NCBI RefSeq assembly: GCF_014236855.1 | Contig: NZ_CP051261.1 | Coordinates: forward strand, 3,534,001 to 3,598,000 | Reading direction: 5' to 3' | Length of the DNA stretch: 64,000 nucleotides | DNA from: Xanthomonas sp. SI | Lineage (GTDB): Bacteria > Pseudomonadota > Gammaproteobacteria > Xanthomonadales > Xanthomonadaceae | Part shown: positions 46,711 to 55,134 of the stretch, piece by piece | How the letters are laid out: each line of letters starts with the position of its first letter | How positions within the stretch are numbered: position 1 is the stretch's first letter | Notes under the pieces: model-generated | Told to the model about the DNA's origin: nothing | What the model saw: only the letters and a program-made list of their open reading frames with translations | Database searches by the model: none | Program-made: the position numbers and the translations under genes

Positions 46711-47703
46711 TCAGTACTTGCGCTTGGGCAGCTCGGCGGCGGCCTGCTCCTGGGTGTACACCGATTCCTCGACCACGATGCGCTTGGGCAGCGGCTTGCC
46801 GGCCTTGGCGTCGCGGATCGCCTGCACCAGCTGCGGGCCGAGCAGCGGATTGCATTCCACGGTGACGTTGAGCTTGCCGGCCTGCATCGCCTCGAACGCG
46901 CCCTTCACCCCGTCGATGGAGATCACCAGGATGTCCTTGCCCGGCTTCAGCCCGGCTTCCTCGATCGCCTGGATCGCGCCGATCGCCATATCGTCGTTGT
47001 GCGCGTACAGCACGTCGATGTTGCGCCCTTCCGACTTCAGGAACGCCTCCATCACTTCCTTGCCCTTGGCGCGGGTGAAGTCGCCGCTCTGCGAGCGCAC
47101 CACCTGGAAGCGCGGGTTGGCCGCGATGATTTCCTTGAAGCCCTTCATGCGGTCGATCGCCGGTGCCGAACCCACGGTGCCCTGCAGCTCGACGATGCGC
47201 ACCGGCTTGTCGCCGTCCTTCAGCGGCGACTGCTCGAGCAGCCAGCGCCCGGCCTTGCGCCCTTCCTCGACGAAGTCCGAGCCGATCAGTGTGGTGTACA
47301 GGCTGTCGTCGGACACCTTGACCGCGCGGTCGGTCAGCACCACCGGGATGTTCGCCGTCTTGGCTTCGCGCAGCACGGTTTCCCAGCCGGATTCGACCAC
47401 CGGCGAGAACGCGATCACGTCCACGCGCTGGGCGATGAACGAGCGCAGCGCCTTGATCTGGTTTTCCTGTTTCTGCTGCGCGTCGGAGAACTTCAGCTTC
47501 ATCCCCGCCTGCTCGATCGCCTGCTTGACCGAGGCGGTATTGGCAGTGCGCCACTCGCTCTCGGCGCCGACCTGGCTGAAGCCGACCGTGATCTGGCCCG
47601 ACTTGCCGGCCGCGTCCTTGCCGCCGCCGGAACACGCGCTCAACGCCGCACCCAGCAGTACCGCCATTCCCAGCACCGCCGCACGCACACCTGACTTCTG
47701 CAT
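46711..47703 (-). CDS. ytfQ: Periplasmic sugar-binding lipoprotein, YtfQ-like
   Basis: 330 residues, type I periplasmic binding fold (ribose/galactofuranose class). Lipobox LSACSGGG suggests membrane anchoring. Family sequence: ITVGFSQVGAESEWRTANTASVKQAIEQAGMKLKFSDAQQKQENQIKALRSFIAQRVDVIAFSPVVESGWETVLREAKTANIPVVLTDRAV, then VLYAHNDDMAIGAIQAIEEAGLKPGKDILVISIDGVKGAF. It supplies the YtfR/YtfT/YjfF importer. A strong GAGGAGGGG ribosome site is present. A 97-bp gap to the aldehyde dehydrogenase gene allows an internal promoter, though I see none clearly. Confidence 0.94.
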   Translation of the reverse strand: MQKSGVRAAVLGMAVLLGAALSACSGGGKDAAGKSGQITVGFSQVGAESEWRTANTASVKQAIEQAGMKLKFSDAQQKQENQIKALRSFIAQRVDVIAFSPVVESGWETVLREAKTANIPVVLTDRAVKVSDDSLYTTLIGSDFVEEGRKAGRWLLEQSPLKDGDKPVRIVELQGTVGSAPAIDRMKGFKEIIAANPRFQVVRSQSGDFTRAKGKEVMEAFLKSEGRNIDVLYAHNDDMAIGAIQAIEEAGLKPGKDILVISIDGVKGAFEAMQAGKLNVTVECNPLLGPQLVQAIRDAKAGKPLPKRIVVEESVYTQEQAAAELPKRKY

Positions 47704-47800
47704 AACCCCTCCTCGTTCGTTGCACGCTGGCGGTCGCGCGGCGTTCGTGCCGCGGCGGCCGCCCACCCTCCCAGGCAGGCGCGCGAATGGATCGATCAAT

Positions 47801-49240
47801 TCATCCCGCGAATGTATAGGCCGTCTTGACCGTCGTATAGAACTCCACCGCATAGCGGCCCTGCTCGCGCGGGCCGTAGCTGGAGGCCTTGCGCCCGCCG
47901 AACGGCACGTGCGGATCGACCCCGGCGGTGGGCAGGTTGACCATCACCATGCCGGCCTGCGCATGCCGCTTGAAATGCGTGGCGTGCTTCAGCGAGCGCG
48001 TGGCGATGCCGGCGCACAGGCCGAATTCGGTATCGTTGGCCAGCGCCAGCGCGTGTTCGTAATCGTCGGCCGGCATCACCGCCGCAACCGGGCCGAACAC
48101 TTCCTCGCGCGCGATGCGGTGCTGCGGCTGCGCGGCGATCAGCGCCGGGCGCATGTAGTGGCCCTGGTGCTCGCATTCCAGCGCCTCGCCGCCGTACACC
48201 AGCTCGGCGCCTTCTTTCTGGGCGATACGCACGTAGTCGCGGTCCTGCGCGAACTGGCTGGCGCTGGCGACCGGGCCGATGTCGATGCCGGGGGTCAGCG
48301 CATGGCCGATCTTCAGCGTGGCCAGGCGCTTGCTGACCCGCGCGACGAACTCGTCGTATACCGCACGCTCTACGATCAAGCGGCTGGAGGCGGTGCAACG
48401 CTGGCCGGTGGAGAAGTACGCGCCGTTGACCGCGATCTCCACCGCCAGGTCCAGGTCGGCATCGGCCAGCACCACCAGCGGATTCTTGCCGCCCATTTCC
48501 AGCTGGATCTTCAGCCCGCGCGCGGCGGCCTGCTTGAGCAGATGGTTGCCGGTGGGCACCGAGCCGGTGAAGCTCAACGCATCGATGCCGGGGTCCTCGA
48601 CCAGCGCCTGGCCGACGGTGCGGCCGCTGCCGATCACCAGGTTGAACGCGCCGCTGGGCAGGCCGGCGCGGCTGAGGATTTCGGCCAGCGCCCAGGCACA
48701 GCCGGGCACGATCTCGGCCGGCTTGAACACCACGGTGTTGCCGTAGGCCAGCGCCGGGGCGATCTTCCACGCCGGGATCGCCAGCGGGAAATTCCACGGC
48801 GCGATGATACCGACCGTGCCGACCGGCTCGCGGGTGATCTCCACGTCCACGCCGGGGCGGGTGGAGGCGAGCTTTTCGCCGGGAATGCGCAGCGCCTCGC
48901 CGGCGAAGAACTTGAAGATCTGCCCGGCGCGCGCGGCCTCGCCGATGCTCTCCGGCAGGGTCTTGCCTTCTTCGGACGCCAGCAGCGTGCCCAGCTCCTG
49001 CTTGCGCGCCAGGATCTCGCTGCCGACGAAGTCCAGCGCGTCGGCGCGCTGCTGCGGCGTGCTCGCCGCCCACTTGGCCTGCGCCGCGTTGGCCGCGGCG
49101 ATCGCGCCGCGCACCGCGTCGGCATCGACGCTGCCGACCTCGCCGACCGGCGCGGACAGGTCGGACGGATTCTCGTCCGCCGCGAGGTCGCCGCCGGCCA
49201 GCCACTGCCCGTCGATATAGCTCTGGAAACGCTGACTCAT
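47801..49240 (-). CDS. Aldehyde dehydrogenase, probable alpha-ketoglutarate semialdehyde dehydrogenase
   Basis: 479 residues of the NAD(P)+-dependent ALDH superfamily. In the oxidative L-arabinose pathway this step converts 2,5-dioxopentanoate to alpha-ketoglutarate. The catalytic Cys282 lies in GAYFSTGQRCTASSR and the general base Glu248 in IQLEMGGKNPLVVLADAD. The cofactor-binding segments are IIAPWNFPLAIPAWKIAPALAYGNTVVFKPAE and ALSFTGSVPTGNHL. The C-terminal VMVNLPTAGVDPHVPFGGRKASSYGPREQG matches the alpha-ketoglutarate semialdehyde dehydrogenase group. It is 19 bp downstream of araD1. Confidence 0.9.
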   Translation of the reverse strand: MSQRFQSYIDGQWLAGGDLAADENPSDLSAPVGEVGSVDADAVRGAIAAANAAQAKWAASTPQQRADALDFVGSEILARKQELGTLLASEEGKTLPESIGEAARAGQIFKFFAGEALRIPGEKLASTRPGVDVEITREPVGTVGIIAPWNFPLAIPAWKIAPALAYGNTVVFKPAEIVPGCAWALAEILSRAGLPSGAFNLVIGSGRTVGQALVEDPGIDALSFTGSVPTGNHLLKQAAARGLKIQLEMGGKNPLVVLADADLDLAVEIAVNGAYFSTGQRCTASSRLIVERAVYDEFVARVSKRLATLKIGHALTPGIDIGPVASASQFAQDRDYVRIAQKEGAELVYGGEALECEHQGHYMRPALIAAQPQHRIAREEVFGPVAAVMPADDYEHALALANDTEFGLCAGIATRSLKHATHFKRHAQAGMVMVNLPTAGVDPHVPFGGRKASSYGPREQGRYAVEFYTTVKTAYTFAG

Positions 49241-49259
49241 GTCGTCCTCCCTTGCTCGG

Positions 49260-50267
49260 TTACAGCGCGCGCACGCCGCCCAGTTCGAACCCGGCCGACA
49301 CCCGCTGCAGCGGATTGACCAGCGCCGCGCCCAGTTCCGGCAGTTCGATCTCGAAGCGGTCGCCCGGCTCGGCCTGCACGCCGTCGGCGAAGCTCAGCGT
49401 GGCGGTGCCGAAGAAATGCAGGTGCACGTCGCCGGGCACGCGATGCGCGGCGTACTTGAAGTGGTGGTATTCCAGGTTGGCCAGCGAGTGGCACATGTTG
49501 GCCTCGCCAGTGACGAAGGGTTTTTCCCAGATCACCGCATCGCCGCGGCGGATGCGGCTGCTGCCGCGCAGGTCGCGCGGCAGTTCGCCGCTGCGCAGCT
49601 CCGGCCCCACCGCGCAGGCGCGCAGCTTGGAATGGGCCAGGTACAGATAGTTCTGGCGTTCGGTGACGTGGTCGGAGAACTCGTTGCCGAGCGCGAAGCC
49701 GAGCCGGTACGGCACCCCATCGGCGCCGATCACGTACAGCCCGACCAGTTCCGGCTCCTCGCCGCCGTCCAGCGCGAAGTCCGGCGACGGCAACGGCGCG
49801 CCCGGCGCGACCAGGATGCTGCCGTCGCCCTTGTAGAACCATTCCGGCTGCGCGCCGGGCTGGCCGTCGCGCGGGATGCCGCCTTCCACGCCGAGCTGGA
49901 AGATCTTCATCGAATCGGTGAGCGTGCCCTGGTCGGCCTGCTGCTGCAGGTTCTGGTGCATCGCGTCGCGGGTGGCGGCGCTGCCCAGGTGGGTCAGGCC
50001 GGTGCCGGTGACGCGGCAGTGCGCCGGGTCCGGGTGGGTCAGCGGCGACAGCACGCGGTGGTTGGCCAACAGTTCGGCATAGTCGAGCACGATGTCGCCG
50101 AGCTGATGCGTGGCGTAGTCGTCCAGGCCGAGGCCGGCGGCGAGCGCGGCGTTGGCCAGCGCATAGGTCGAACCGACTTCGCGCAGCAGGCGCACCTGGG
50201 TGCCGTTCGCCTCTACGGCGCCCACGCTGGGGATGCCGGACTCGTCGAGCAGTTGGATCAATCGCAT
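49260..50267 (-). CDS. araD1: FAH-family 2-keto-3-deoxy-L-arabonate dehydratase (AraD1/GguC type)
   Basis: 335 residues of the fumarylacetoacetate hydrolase superfamily, GguC/AraD1 group. It is predicted to dehydrate 2-keto-3-deoxy-L-arabonate to alpha-ketoglutarate semialdehyde. Metal-binding acidic residues are in EPELVGLYVIGADGVPYRLGFALGNEFSDHVTERQNYLYLAHSKLRACAVGPEL. The C-terminal part EYHHFKYAAHRVPGDVHLHFFGTATLSFADGV is typical. It is the first gene of the eight-gene operon and is divergent from the LysR regulator, with the ACAAATATC element between them. GguC was first described beside the ChvE sugar importer genes of Agrobacterium. Confidence 0.85.
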   Translation of the reverse strand: MRLIQLLDESGIPSVGAVEANGTQVRLLREVGSTYALANAALAAGLGLDDYATHQLGDIVLDYAELLANHRVLSPLTHPDPAHCRVTGTGLTHLGSAATRDAMHQNLQQQADQGTLTDSMKIFQLGVEGGIPRDGQPGAQPEWFYKGDGSILVAPGAPLPSPDFALDGGEEPELVGLYVIGADGVPYRLGFALGNEFSDHVTERQNYLYLAHSKLRACAVGPELRSGELPRDLRGSSRIRRGDAVIWEKPFVTGEANMCHSLANLEYHHFKYAAHRVPGDVHLHFFGTATLSFADGVQAEPGDRFEIELPELGAALVNPLQRVSAGFELGGVRAL

Positions 50268-50364
50268 GAATCGGTCGCCTGTCGGAATACGAAAGAGCGG
50301 CGCGGCAGCACAGACCGCCGGTGCCGCGGATGCGGTTCTATTCTGGCCGGATGACCTATATGCA

Positions 50365-50373
50365 ACAAATATC
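50365..50373. promoter_or_regulatory. ACAAATATC operator half-site, araD1/LysR divergent region
   Basis: CCTATATG-CA-ACAAATATC sits in an AT-rich stretch (about 50350-50405) between the divergent araD1 and LysR genes. The same TATATG..AACAAATATC string begins the operator at 52515. An AATGT-N6-ACATT dyad lies at 50386-50401 and may be the partner site. Confidence 0.6.
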
Positions 50374-50418
50374 GTTTTTGGCTTAATGTATACGAACATT
50401 CATATGCATTGGGCCGCC

Positions 50419-51420
50419 ATGCCTGCCGCCACGCCCTGGTTCGTCCGCGCCCGCCTGAAGACCCGGCAGCTGATGCTGCTGCTGGCGATCGAGGAGGAAG
50501 GCAACATCCACCGCGCCGCCGAGACCTTGAACATGTCGCAGCCGGCCGCGTCCAAGCTGCTCAAGGACCTGGAGGACATGATGGAGGTGCCGCTGTTCGA
50601 ACGCCTGCCGCGCGGCATGCGCCCGACCTGGTATGGCGAGGCGATGATCCGCCACGCGCGCATCGCCCTGTCCAGCCTGGGCGAGGCCGGCGCCGAGATC
50701 GAGGCGCTGAAGGCCGGCTATTTCGGCAGCGTCAGCGTCGGCGCCATCGCCGGGCCGGCGATGACCCTGCTGCCGGCCGCGCTGGCCCAGGTCACCGAAC
50801 AGCATCCGCTGCTGCGCGTGGCGCTGCGCGTTGACGGCAGCGACGTGCTGCTGGAGCAACTGGCGCAGAACAAGCTCGACATCGTGGTGGCGCGGCTGTT
50901 CGCGCGCCACGACAAGCGCAACCTGCACTACCAGGCGCTGGCCGAGGAAGAGGTGTGCGCCATCGCCCGTCCCGGCCACCCGATCCTGGCAATGCCGCAA
51001 CCGGCGCTGCGCGAACTGGCCGCGACCGGCTGGATCGTGCCGCCGGACGGCAGCGTGCTGCGCCATCGCTTCGAGTTGATGTTCCAGAACGCCGGGCTGG
51101 AGCCGCCGAAGCGGGTGGTGGAGACCTCGGCGTTGGTGGTGCTGCCGCAGCTGCTGCGCCAAAGCGACTACCTGGCGGTGGTGCCGATGGACGTGGCCAG
51201 GCATTTCGCCGACCACGGCAGCGTGGCGATCGTGCCGGTGGAACTGTCGTGCCGGATGGACGCGTTCGGCATCATCACCCGCACCGACTGGCTGCTGTCG
51301 CCGGGCGCGCGAATCATGCTGGAGGCGCTGCAGGCCGCGGCCGGGCCGGTGTACGGCTACGTCGCGCCGGCAGAGGAAGCGCCGGCACCGGCGGATGCGG
51401 ACGCGCCAACCGAAGGATGA
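50419..51420 (+). CDS. LysR regulator of the arabinose cluster (GbpR/GguR-like)
   Basis: 333 residues from ATG 50419 (MPAATPWF); an in-frame ATG at 50404 is also possible. The HTH is RLKTRQLMLLLAIEEEGNIHRAAETLNMSQPAASKLLKDLEDMMEVPLFERLPRGMRPTWYGE, and the effector domain starts VSVGAIAGPAMTLLPAALAQVTEQHPLLRVALRVDGSDVLLEQLAQNKLDIVVARL. This matches the GbpR/GguR group of LysR regulators that control sugar binding protein and sugar-acid genes in Azospirillum, Agrobacterium and Burkholderia. It is divergent from araD1 and probably regulates both that operon and the SDR/dehydratase pair. Confidence 0.92.
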   Translation: MPAATPWFVRARLKTRQLMLLLAIEEEGNIHRAAETLNMSQPAASKLLKDLEDMMEVPLFERLPRGMRPTWYGEAMIRHARIALSSLGEAGAEIEALKAGYFGSVSVGAIAGPAMTLLPAALAQVTEQHPLLRVALRVDGSDVLLEQLAQNKLDIVVARLFARHDKRNLHYQALAEEEVCAIARPGHPILAMPQPALRELAATGWIVPPDGSVLRHRFELMFQNAGLEPPKRVVETSALVVLPQLLRQSDYLAVVPMDVARHFADHGSVAIVPVELSCRMDAFGIITRTDWLLSPGARIMLEALQAAAGPVYGYVAPAEEAPAPADADAPTEG

Positions 51421-51421
51421 G

Positions 51422-51670
51422 GTCGGGGCTGAAGCCCCTCCTACAGTGCACCCAGACAGCTTGCCGCAAGCCCCTGTAGGAGCGGCTTCAGCCGCGACCG
51501 AACGCAGCGGCAAGCATTCCGTCTTCGGTCACCATCGGGGCTGAAGCCCCTCCCACAGTGCACCCAGCCGGCTCGCCGCAAGTCCTGTAGGAGCGGCTTC
51601 AGCCGCGACCGAACGCAGCGGTCAACATTCCGCCTGCGGACACCGTCGGGGCCGAAGCCCCTCCTACCCG
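51422..51670. repeat. REP array with a 112-bp period
   Basis: TCGGGGC(T/C)GAAGCCCC elements at 51423, 51535 and 51646 alternate with inverted GCGGCTTCAGCCGC elements beginning near 51475 and 51590. The spacers are alike, and the 111-112-bp period matches the array at 13967. It lies between the LysR gene and the convergent SDR gene. Confidence 0.93.
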
Positions 51671-51689
51671 ACGGCAATGCATCCGCCGC

Positions 51690-52487
51690 TCAGGTCCAGC
51701 CCGCATCCACCACGAATTCCTGCGCGGTGATCGCGCGCGACTCGTCCGAGGCCAGGAACAGCGCCATGCGCGCGATGTCTTCCGGCATCACCTTGTCCGG
51801 CAGGCACTGGTTGCGCGCCAGTTCGCGCTCGCCGGCCTCGTCCAGCCACAGCGTGACCTGGCGCTCGGTCATCACCCAACCCGGGGTCAGCACGTTGACC
51901 CGGATCCGCGCCGCGCCCAGTTCGCGCGCCAGGCCACGGGTCAGCCCGTTCACCGACGACTTGGCGGTGGCGTAGACCGGATAGCCGCCGGTCTTGGTCT
52001 GCCAGCCGGTGGAACCGAGGTTGACGATCGAACCGCCACCGAGCCGCTTCATGCCCGGCACCAGCGCCTGGATCGCGAAGAACGCGGCGCGCTGATTGAT
52101 CGCCACGCAGCGCTCCCAGTACTCCGGGGTCACCGCGTCCAGCGCGTGGCGGTCGTCGCTGCCGACGTTGTTGAGCAGCACATGGAAATCGCCCAGCTCG
52201 GCGGCGGCCTCGCCCAGCGCCGCCTGCAGCGCGGCCACGTCGGTGACGTCGCAGCGGCGCCACCACGGCCTGGCCAGGCCGGCCGCGGCCAGGCGCTCGG
52301 CCAACGCTTCGCTGGCCTCGGCGGCCACGTCGACGAAGGCGACCTGCGCGCCCTGCCCGGCGAAGGCCTCGACCAGCGCCGCGCCGATGCCCGACCCGCC
52401 GCCGGTGATGAAGACCCGGCGCCCGTGCAGGCTGCCGTAGGTTGCGTTGCCGGTGCCGGGAGACGCCGCGCTTGCCGTGTTGTCCAT
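51690..52487 (-). CDS. SDR sugar 1-dehydrogenase (L-arabinose/D-galactose type)
   Basis: 265 residues of the classical short-chain dehydrogenase family. The cofactor motif is VFITGGGSGIGAALVEAF with VAFVDV favouring NAD+, then LLNNVG and the catalytic Ser in NLGSTGWQTK, Tyr172 and Lys176 in YPVYATAKSS. The C-terminal PGWVMTERQVTLWLDE is seen in sugar dehydrogenases. The neighbouring sugar-acid dehydratase makes oxidation of L-arabinose (or D-galactose) to its lactone the likely reaction. Divergent from that dehydratase across a 56-bp dyad operator. Confidence 0.88.
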   Translation of the reverse strand: MDNTASAASPGTGNATYGSLHGRRVFITGGGSGIGAALVEAFAGQGAQVAFVDVAAEASEALAERLAAAGLARPWWRRCDVTDVAALQAALGEAAAELGDFHVLLNNVGSDDRHALDAVTPEYWERCVAINQRAAFFAIQALVPGMKRLGGGSIVNLGSTGWQTKTGGYPVYATAKSSVNGLTRGLARELGAARIRVNVLTPGWVMTERQVTLWLDEAGERELARNQCLPDKVMPEDIARMALFLASDESRAITAQEFVVDAGWT

Positions 52488-52514
52488 GCCGTTTCGCTCT
52501 AGGTGGATGAGATT

Positions 52515-52570
52515 TTGATATATGAAAACAAATATCCATAGTCAGATATTTGTTATTTTTCATGTATCAA
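52515..52570. promoter_or_regulatory. Large inverted-repeat operator between SDR and dehydratase genes
   Basis: TTGATATATGAAA-ACAAATATC and the reverse complement of GATATTTGT-TATTTTTCATGTATCAA face each other with an 8-bp spacer; the inner ACAAATATC / GATATTTGT arms (52528-52536, 52545-52553) are exact. The outer TTGATA(T/C)ATGAAA arms also match. It is AT-rich in a very GC-rich region. It shares its half-site with 50365-50373. Confidence 0.75.
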
Positions 52571-52661
52571 TATGCCCGCTAGCATCGCCGACGTAAAGCA
52601 CCCCGGGCGACGCCGCGCAGGCACCGATCCGGGCCGATCAGGTCTCGAGGATTCCGCCAGC

Positions 52662-54386
52662 ATGGGCTCACCCACCAAACCGGTCCGCCGCAGCCAGGCG
52701 TGGTTCGGTCGCGAAGGCAAGCAGGGTTTCTACTACCGCAGCTGGCTCAAGAGCGCCGGCCATCCGCACGACATGTTCGACGGGCGCCCCGTGATCGGCA
52801 TCTGCAACACCTGGTCGGAACTGACCCCGTGCAACGGCCACCTGCGCGAGCTGGCCGAGCACGTCAAACGCGGCGTCTACGAGGCCGGCGGCTTCCCGCT
52901 GGAATTCCCGGTGATGTCGCTGGGCGAGACGCAGATGCTGCCCACCGCCATGCTGTTCCGCAATCTGGCCAGCATGGACGTGGAGGAATCGATCCGCGCC
53001 AATCCGCTGGACGGCGTGGTGCTGCTGATGGGCTGCGACAAGACCACCCCGTCGCTGCTGATGGGCGCGGCCAGCGTGGACCTGCCGACGATCGGTTTAT
53101 CCGGCGGCCCGTCGCTGTCCGGCAACTGGCGCGGGCAGCCGCTGGGTTCGGGCACCGGGGTGATCCAGATGTCGGAGATGGTCCGCGCCGGCACCCTGAG
53201 CCAGGACGAGTTCGTCGAGGCCGAGGCCTGCATGCAGCGCTCCAAGGGCAGCTGCATGACCATGGGCACCGCCTCGACGATGGCCAGCATGGTCGAGGCG
53301 CTGGGCATCTCGCTGCCGGAAAACGCGGCGATCCCGGCGGTGGATTCGCGCCGCGCGCGGCTGGCGCGACTCAGCGGCCGGCGCATCGTACAGATGGTCG
53401 AGGACGACCTGCGCATGTCGCAGGTGCTGACCCGCTCCGCGTTCGCCAACGCGATCAAGGTCAATGCGGCGATCGGCGGCTCCACCAATGCGGTGATCCA
53501 CCTGCTGGCGATCGCCGGGCGCCTGGGCGTGCCGCTGAGCCTGGACGATTGGGACCAGTTGGGATCGCGGCTGCCGTGCCTGGTCAACCTGAAACCGTCC
53601 GGCCAGTACCTGATGGAAGATTTCTACTACGCCGGCGGATTGCCGGCGGTGATGCGCGAACTCGGCGCCGAACTGGAACTGGACGCGCTCACCGTCAACG
53701 GCCGCACCCTGGGCGAGAACGTGGCCGACGCGCCGTGCTGGAACCGCGAGGTGATCCATGCGCTGGACACGCCGTTCCGCGAACAGGCCGGCATCGCCGT
53801 GCTGCGCGGCAACCTGGCCCCGGACGGCGCGGTGATCAAGCCTTCCGCGGCATCCCCGCACCTGTTGCGGCACCGCGGCCGCGCGGTGGTGTTCGAAAGC
53901 ATCGAGGACATGAAGGCGCGCATCGACGACGAGGCGCTGGACATCGACGCCGACTGCATCATGGTGCTGAAGAACTGCGGCCCGCGCGGTTACCCCGGCA
54001 TGGCCGAGGTCGGCAACATGCCGCTGCCGCCGAAGCTGCTGCGCGCCGGCGTCACCGACATGGTGCGCATCTCCGATGCGCGCATGAGCGGCACCGCCTA
54101 CGGCACCGTGGTCCTGCACGCCTCGCCCGAGGCCGCCACCGGCGGCACCCTGGCGCTGGTGCGCGACGGCGACATCATCGAACTGGACGTGCCCGGGCGC
54201 TCGCTGCACCTGGAGGTCAGCGACGAGGAACTGCTGCGCCGGCGCAGCGAATGGACCCCGCTGCCGACGCCGCTGCGCGGCTGGAGCAAGCTGTACGTGG
54301 AGCACGTGCAGCAGGCGCACCTGGGCGCGGACCTGGATTTCCTGGTCAGCGGCAGCGGCGCCGACGTGGCGCGCGATTCGCATTAG
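52662..54386 (+). CDS. IlvD/Edd family dehydratase, probable L-arabonate dehydratase
   Basis: 574 residues from ATG 52662 (MGSPTKPVRRSQAWFG); an in-frame ATG at 52572 would add 30 non-conserved residues almost at the operator edge. Converts L-arabonate (possibly also D-galactonate or D-fuconate) to the 2-keto-3-deoxy acid. The three [2Fe-2S] ligands fit Cys57 (ICNTWSELTPCN), Cys125 (LLMGCDKTTPS) and Cys198 (SKGSCMTMGTAST), with the same spacing as Cys59, Cys127 and Cys200 of the Rhizobium enzyme. The active-site region ISDARMSGTAYGTVVLHASPEA is conserved. Divergent from the SDR gene. Confidence 0.92.
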   Translation: MGSPTKPVRRSQAWFGREGKQGFYYRSWLKSAGHPHDMFDGRPVIGICNTWSELTPCNGHLRELAEHVKRGVYEAGGFPLEFPVMSLGETQMLPTAMLFRNLASMDVEESIRANPLDGVVLLMGCDKTTPSLLMGAASVDLPTIGLSGGPSLSGNWRGQPLGSGTGVIQMSEMVRAGTLSQDEFVEAEACMQRSKGSCMTMGTASTMASMVEALGISLPENAAIPAVDSRRARLARLSGRRIVQMVEDDLRMSQVLTRSAFANAIKVNAAIGGSTNAVIHLLAIAGRLGVPLSLDDWDQLGSRLPCLVNLKPSGQYLMEDFYYAGGLPAVMRELGAELELDALTVNGRTLGENVADAPCWNREVIHALDTPFREQAGIAVLRGNLAPDGAVIKPSAASPHLLRHRGRAVVFESIEDMKARIDDEALDIDADCIMVLKNCGPRGYPGMAEVGNMPLPPKLLRAGVTDMVRISDARMSGTAYGTVVLHASPEAATGGTLALVRDGDIIELDVPGRSLHLEVSDEELLRRRSEWTPLPTPLRGWSKLYVEHVQQAHLGADLDFLVSGSGADVARDSH

Positions 54387-54400
54387 CGGCGCGCCGTTGT

Positions 54401-54469
54401 TGTAGGAGCGGCTTCAGCCGCGACAGGATCTATCGGTAACGCCTGTCGCGGCTGAAGCCGCTCCTACAA
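54401..54469. repeat. Inverted REP pair
   Basis: Two complete REP palindromes in opposite orientation, separated by 18-20 bp, that together form a near-perfect 24-bp-arm hairpin. It lies right after the dehydratase gene and before the ECF sigma gene, and is a probable transcription barrier. Confidence 0.92.
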
Positions 54470-54609
54470 CCAGGCATTCAATGCGGCCATGGCCGCATGC
54501 AATCGGCGTCCTGCACGAAAGCCCTGCACAGGACCGGATACGCGCCGCGTCACCGAAACGTCATCGACCGCCTCTAGCCTGCGCCGCATCCAAGGGGCAA
54601 GGCAGGTCG

Positions 54610-55134
54610 GTGGCGGCACATCCCAAGCGCGCGTGGGCGCGCATGTTCGCGGAACACGGTCCGGTGCTGCGCGGCTTCTTCGTGCGCCGCGGCGCCAACG
54701 AGGACGCCGAGGACATGGTGCAGGAAACCTATCTGCGCCTGCTGCGCGCGCATCAGCACCAGGGCGAGGCGATCGCCAATCCCGAGGCCTACCTGTACAC
54801 GGTGGCGCTGAACCTGGCGCGCGAACAGGCCGCGCGGCGCAAGCAGGCGCCGCTGCGCATCGACGAGATGGAGCAGTTTTCGCAATTGCTGGCCGCAGGG
54901 GACGACGTGGAAGACACGGCACAGCGACAGCAGCGGCAACAGCGCCTGCAGGCCCTGCTGGCCGGCTTGCCCGAACGCACCCGTGCGGTGCTGGTGATGC
55001 AGTACCGCGACGGCCTCAGCTATAAGCAGATCGCCGAACGCATGGGCGTGTCCGCGCACATGGTCAAGAAGCACGTGGTGCGCGGGCTGTCGGCGTGCCG
55101 GCGGGCGCTGGCCGAGAGCGGAGAAAGCTGGTGA
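54610..55134 (+). CDS. ECF (FecI-like) RNA polymerase sigma factor
   Basis: 174 residues from a GTG at 54610 (VAAHPKRAWARMFAEHG); longer in-frame ATG starts reach back into the REP pair and are unlikely. Region 2: PVLRGFFVRRGANEDAEDMVQETYLRLLRAH with PEAYLYTVALNLAREQAARRK. Region 4: LLAGLPERTRAVLVMQYRDGLSYKQIAERMGVSAHMVKKHVVRGLSACRR. It is clearly related to the sigma factor at 3566. It overlaps fecR as GTGA. It is predicted to activate the receptor gene at 56566 in response to its ligand. Confidence 0.92.
   Translation: MAAHPKRAWARMFAEHGPVLRGFFVRRGANEDAEDMVQETYLRLLRAHQHQGEAIANPEAYLYTVALNLAREQAARRKQAPLRIDEMEQFSQLLAAGDDVEDTAQRQQRQQRLQALLAGLPERTRAVLVMQYRDGLSYKQIAERMGVSAHMVKKHVVRGLSACRRALAESGESW

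Noticed and set aside
54481..54609. A longer N-terminus for the ECF sigma factor starting at 54481
   Set aside because: The extra residues come from the edge of the REP pair and are not like any sigma factor; the GTG at 54610 matches the domain start.
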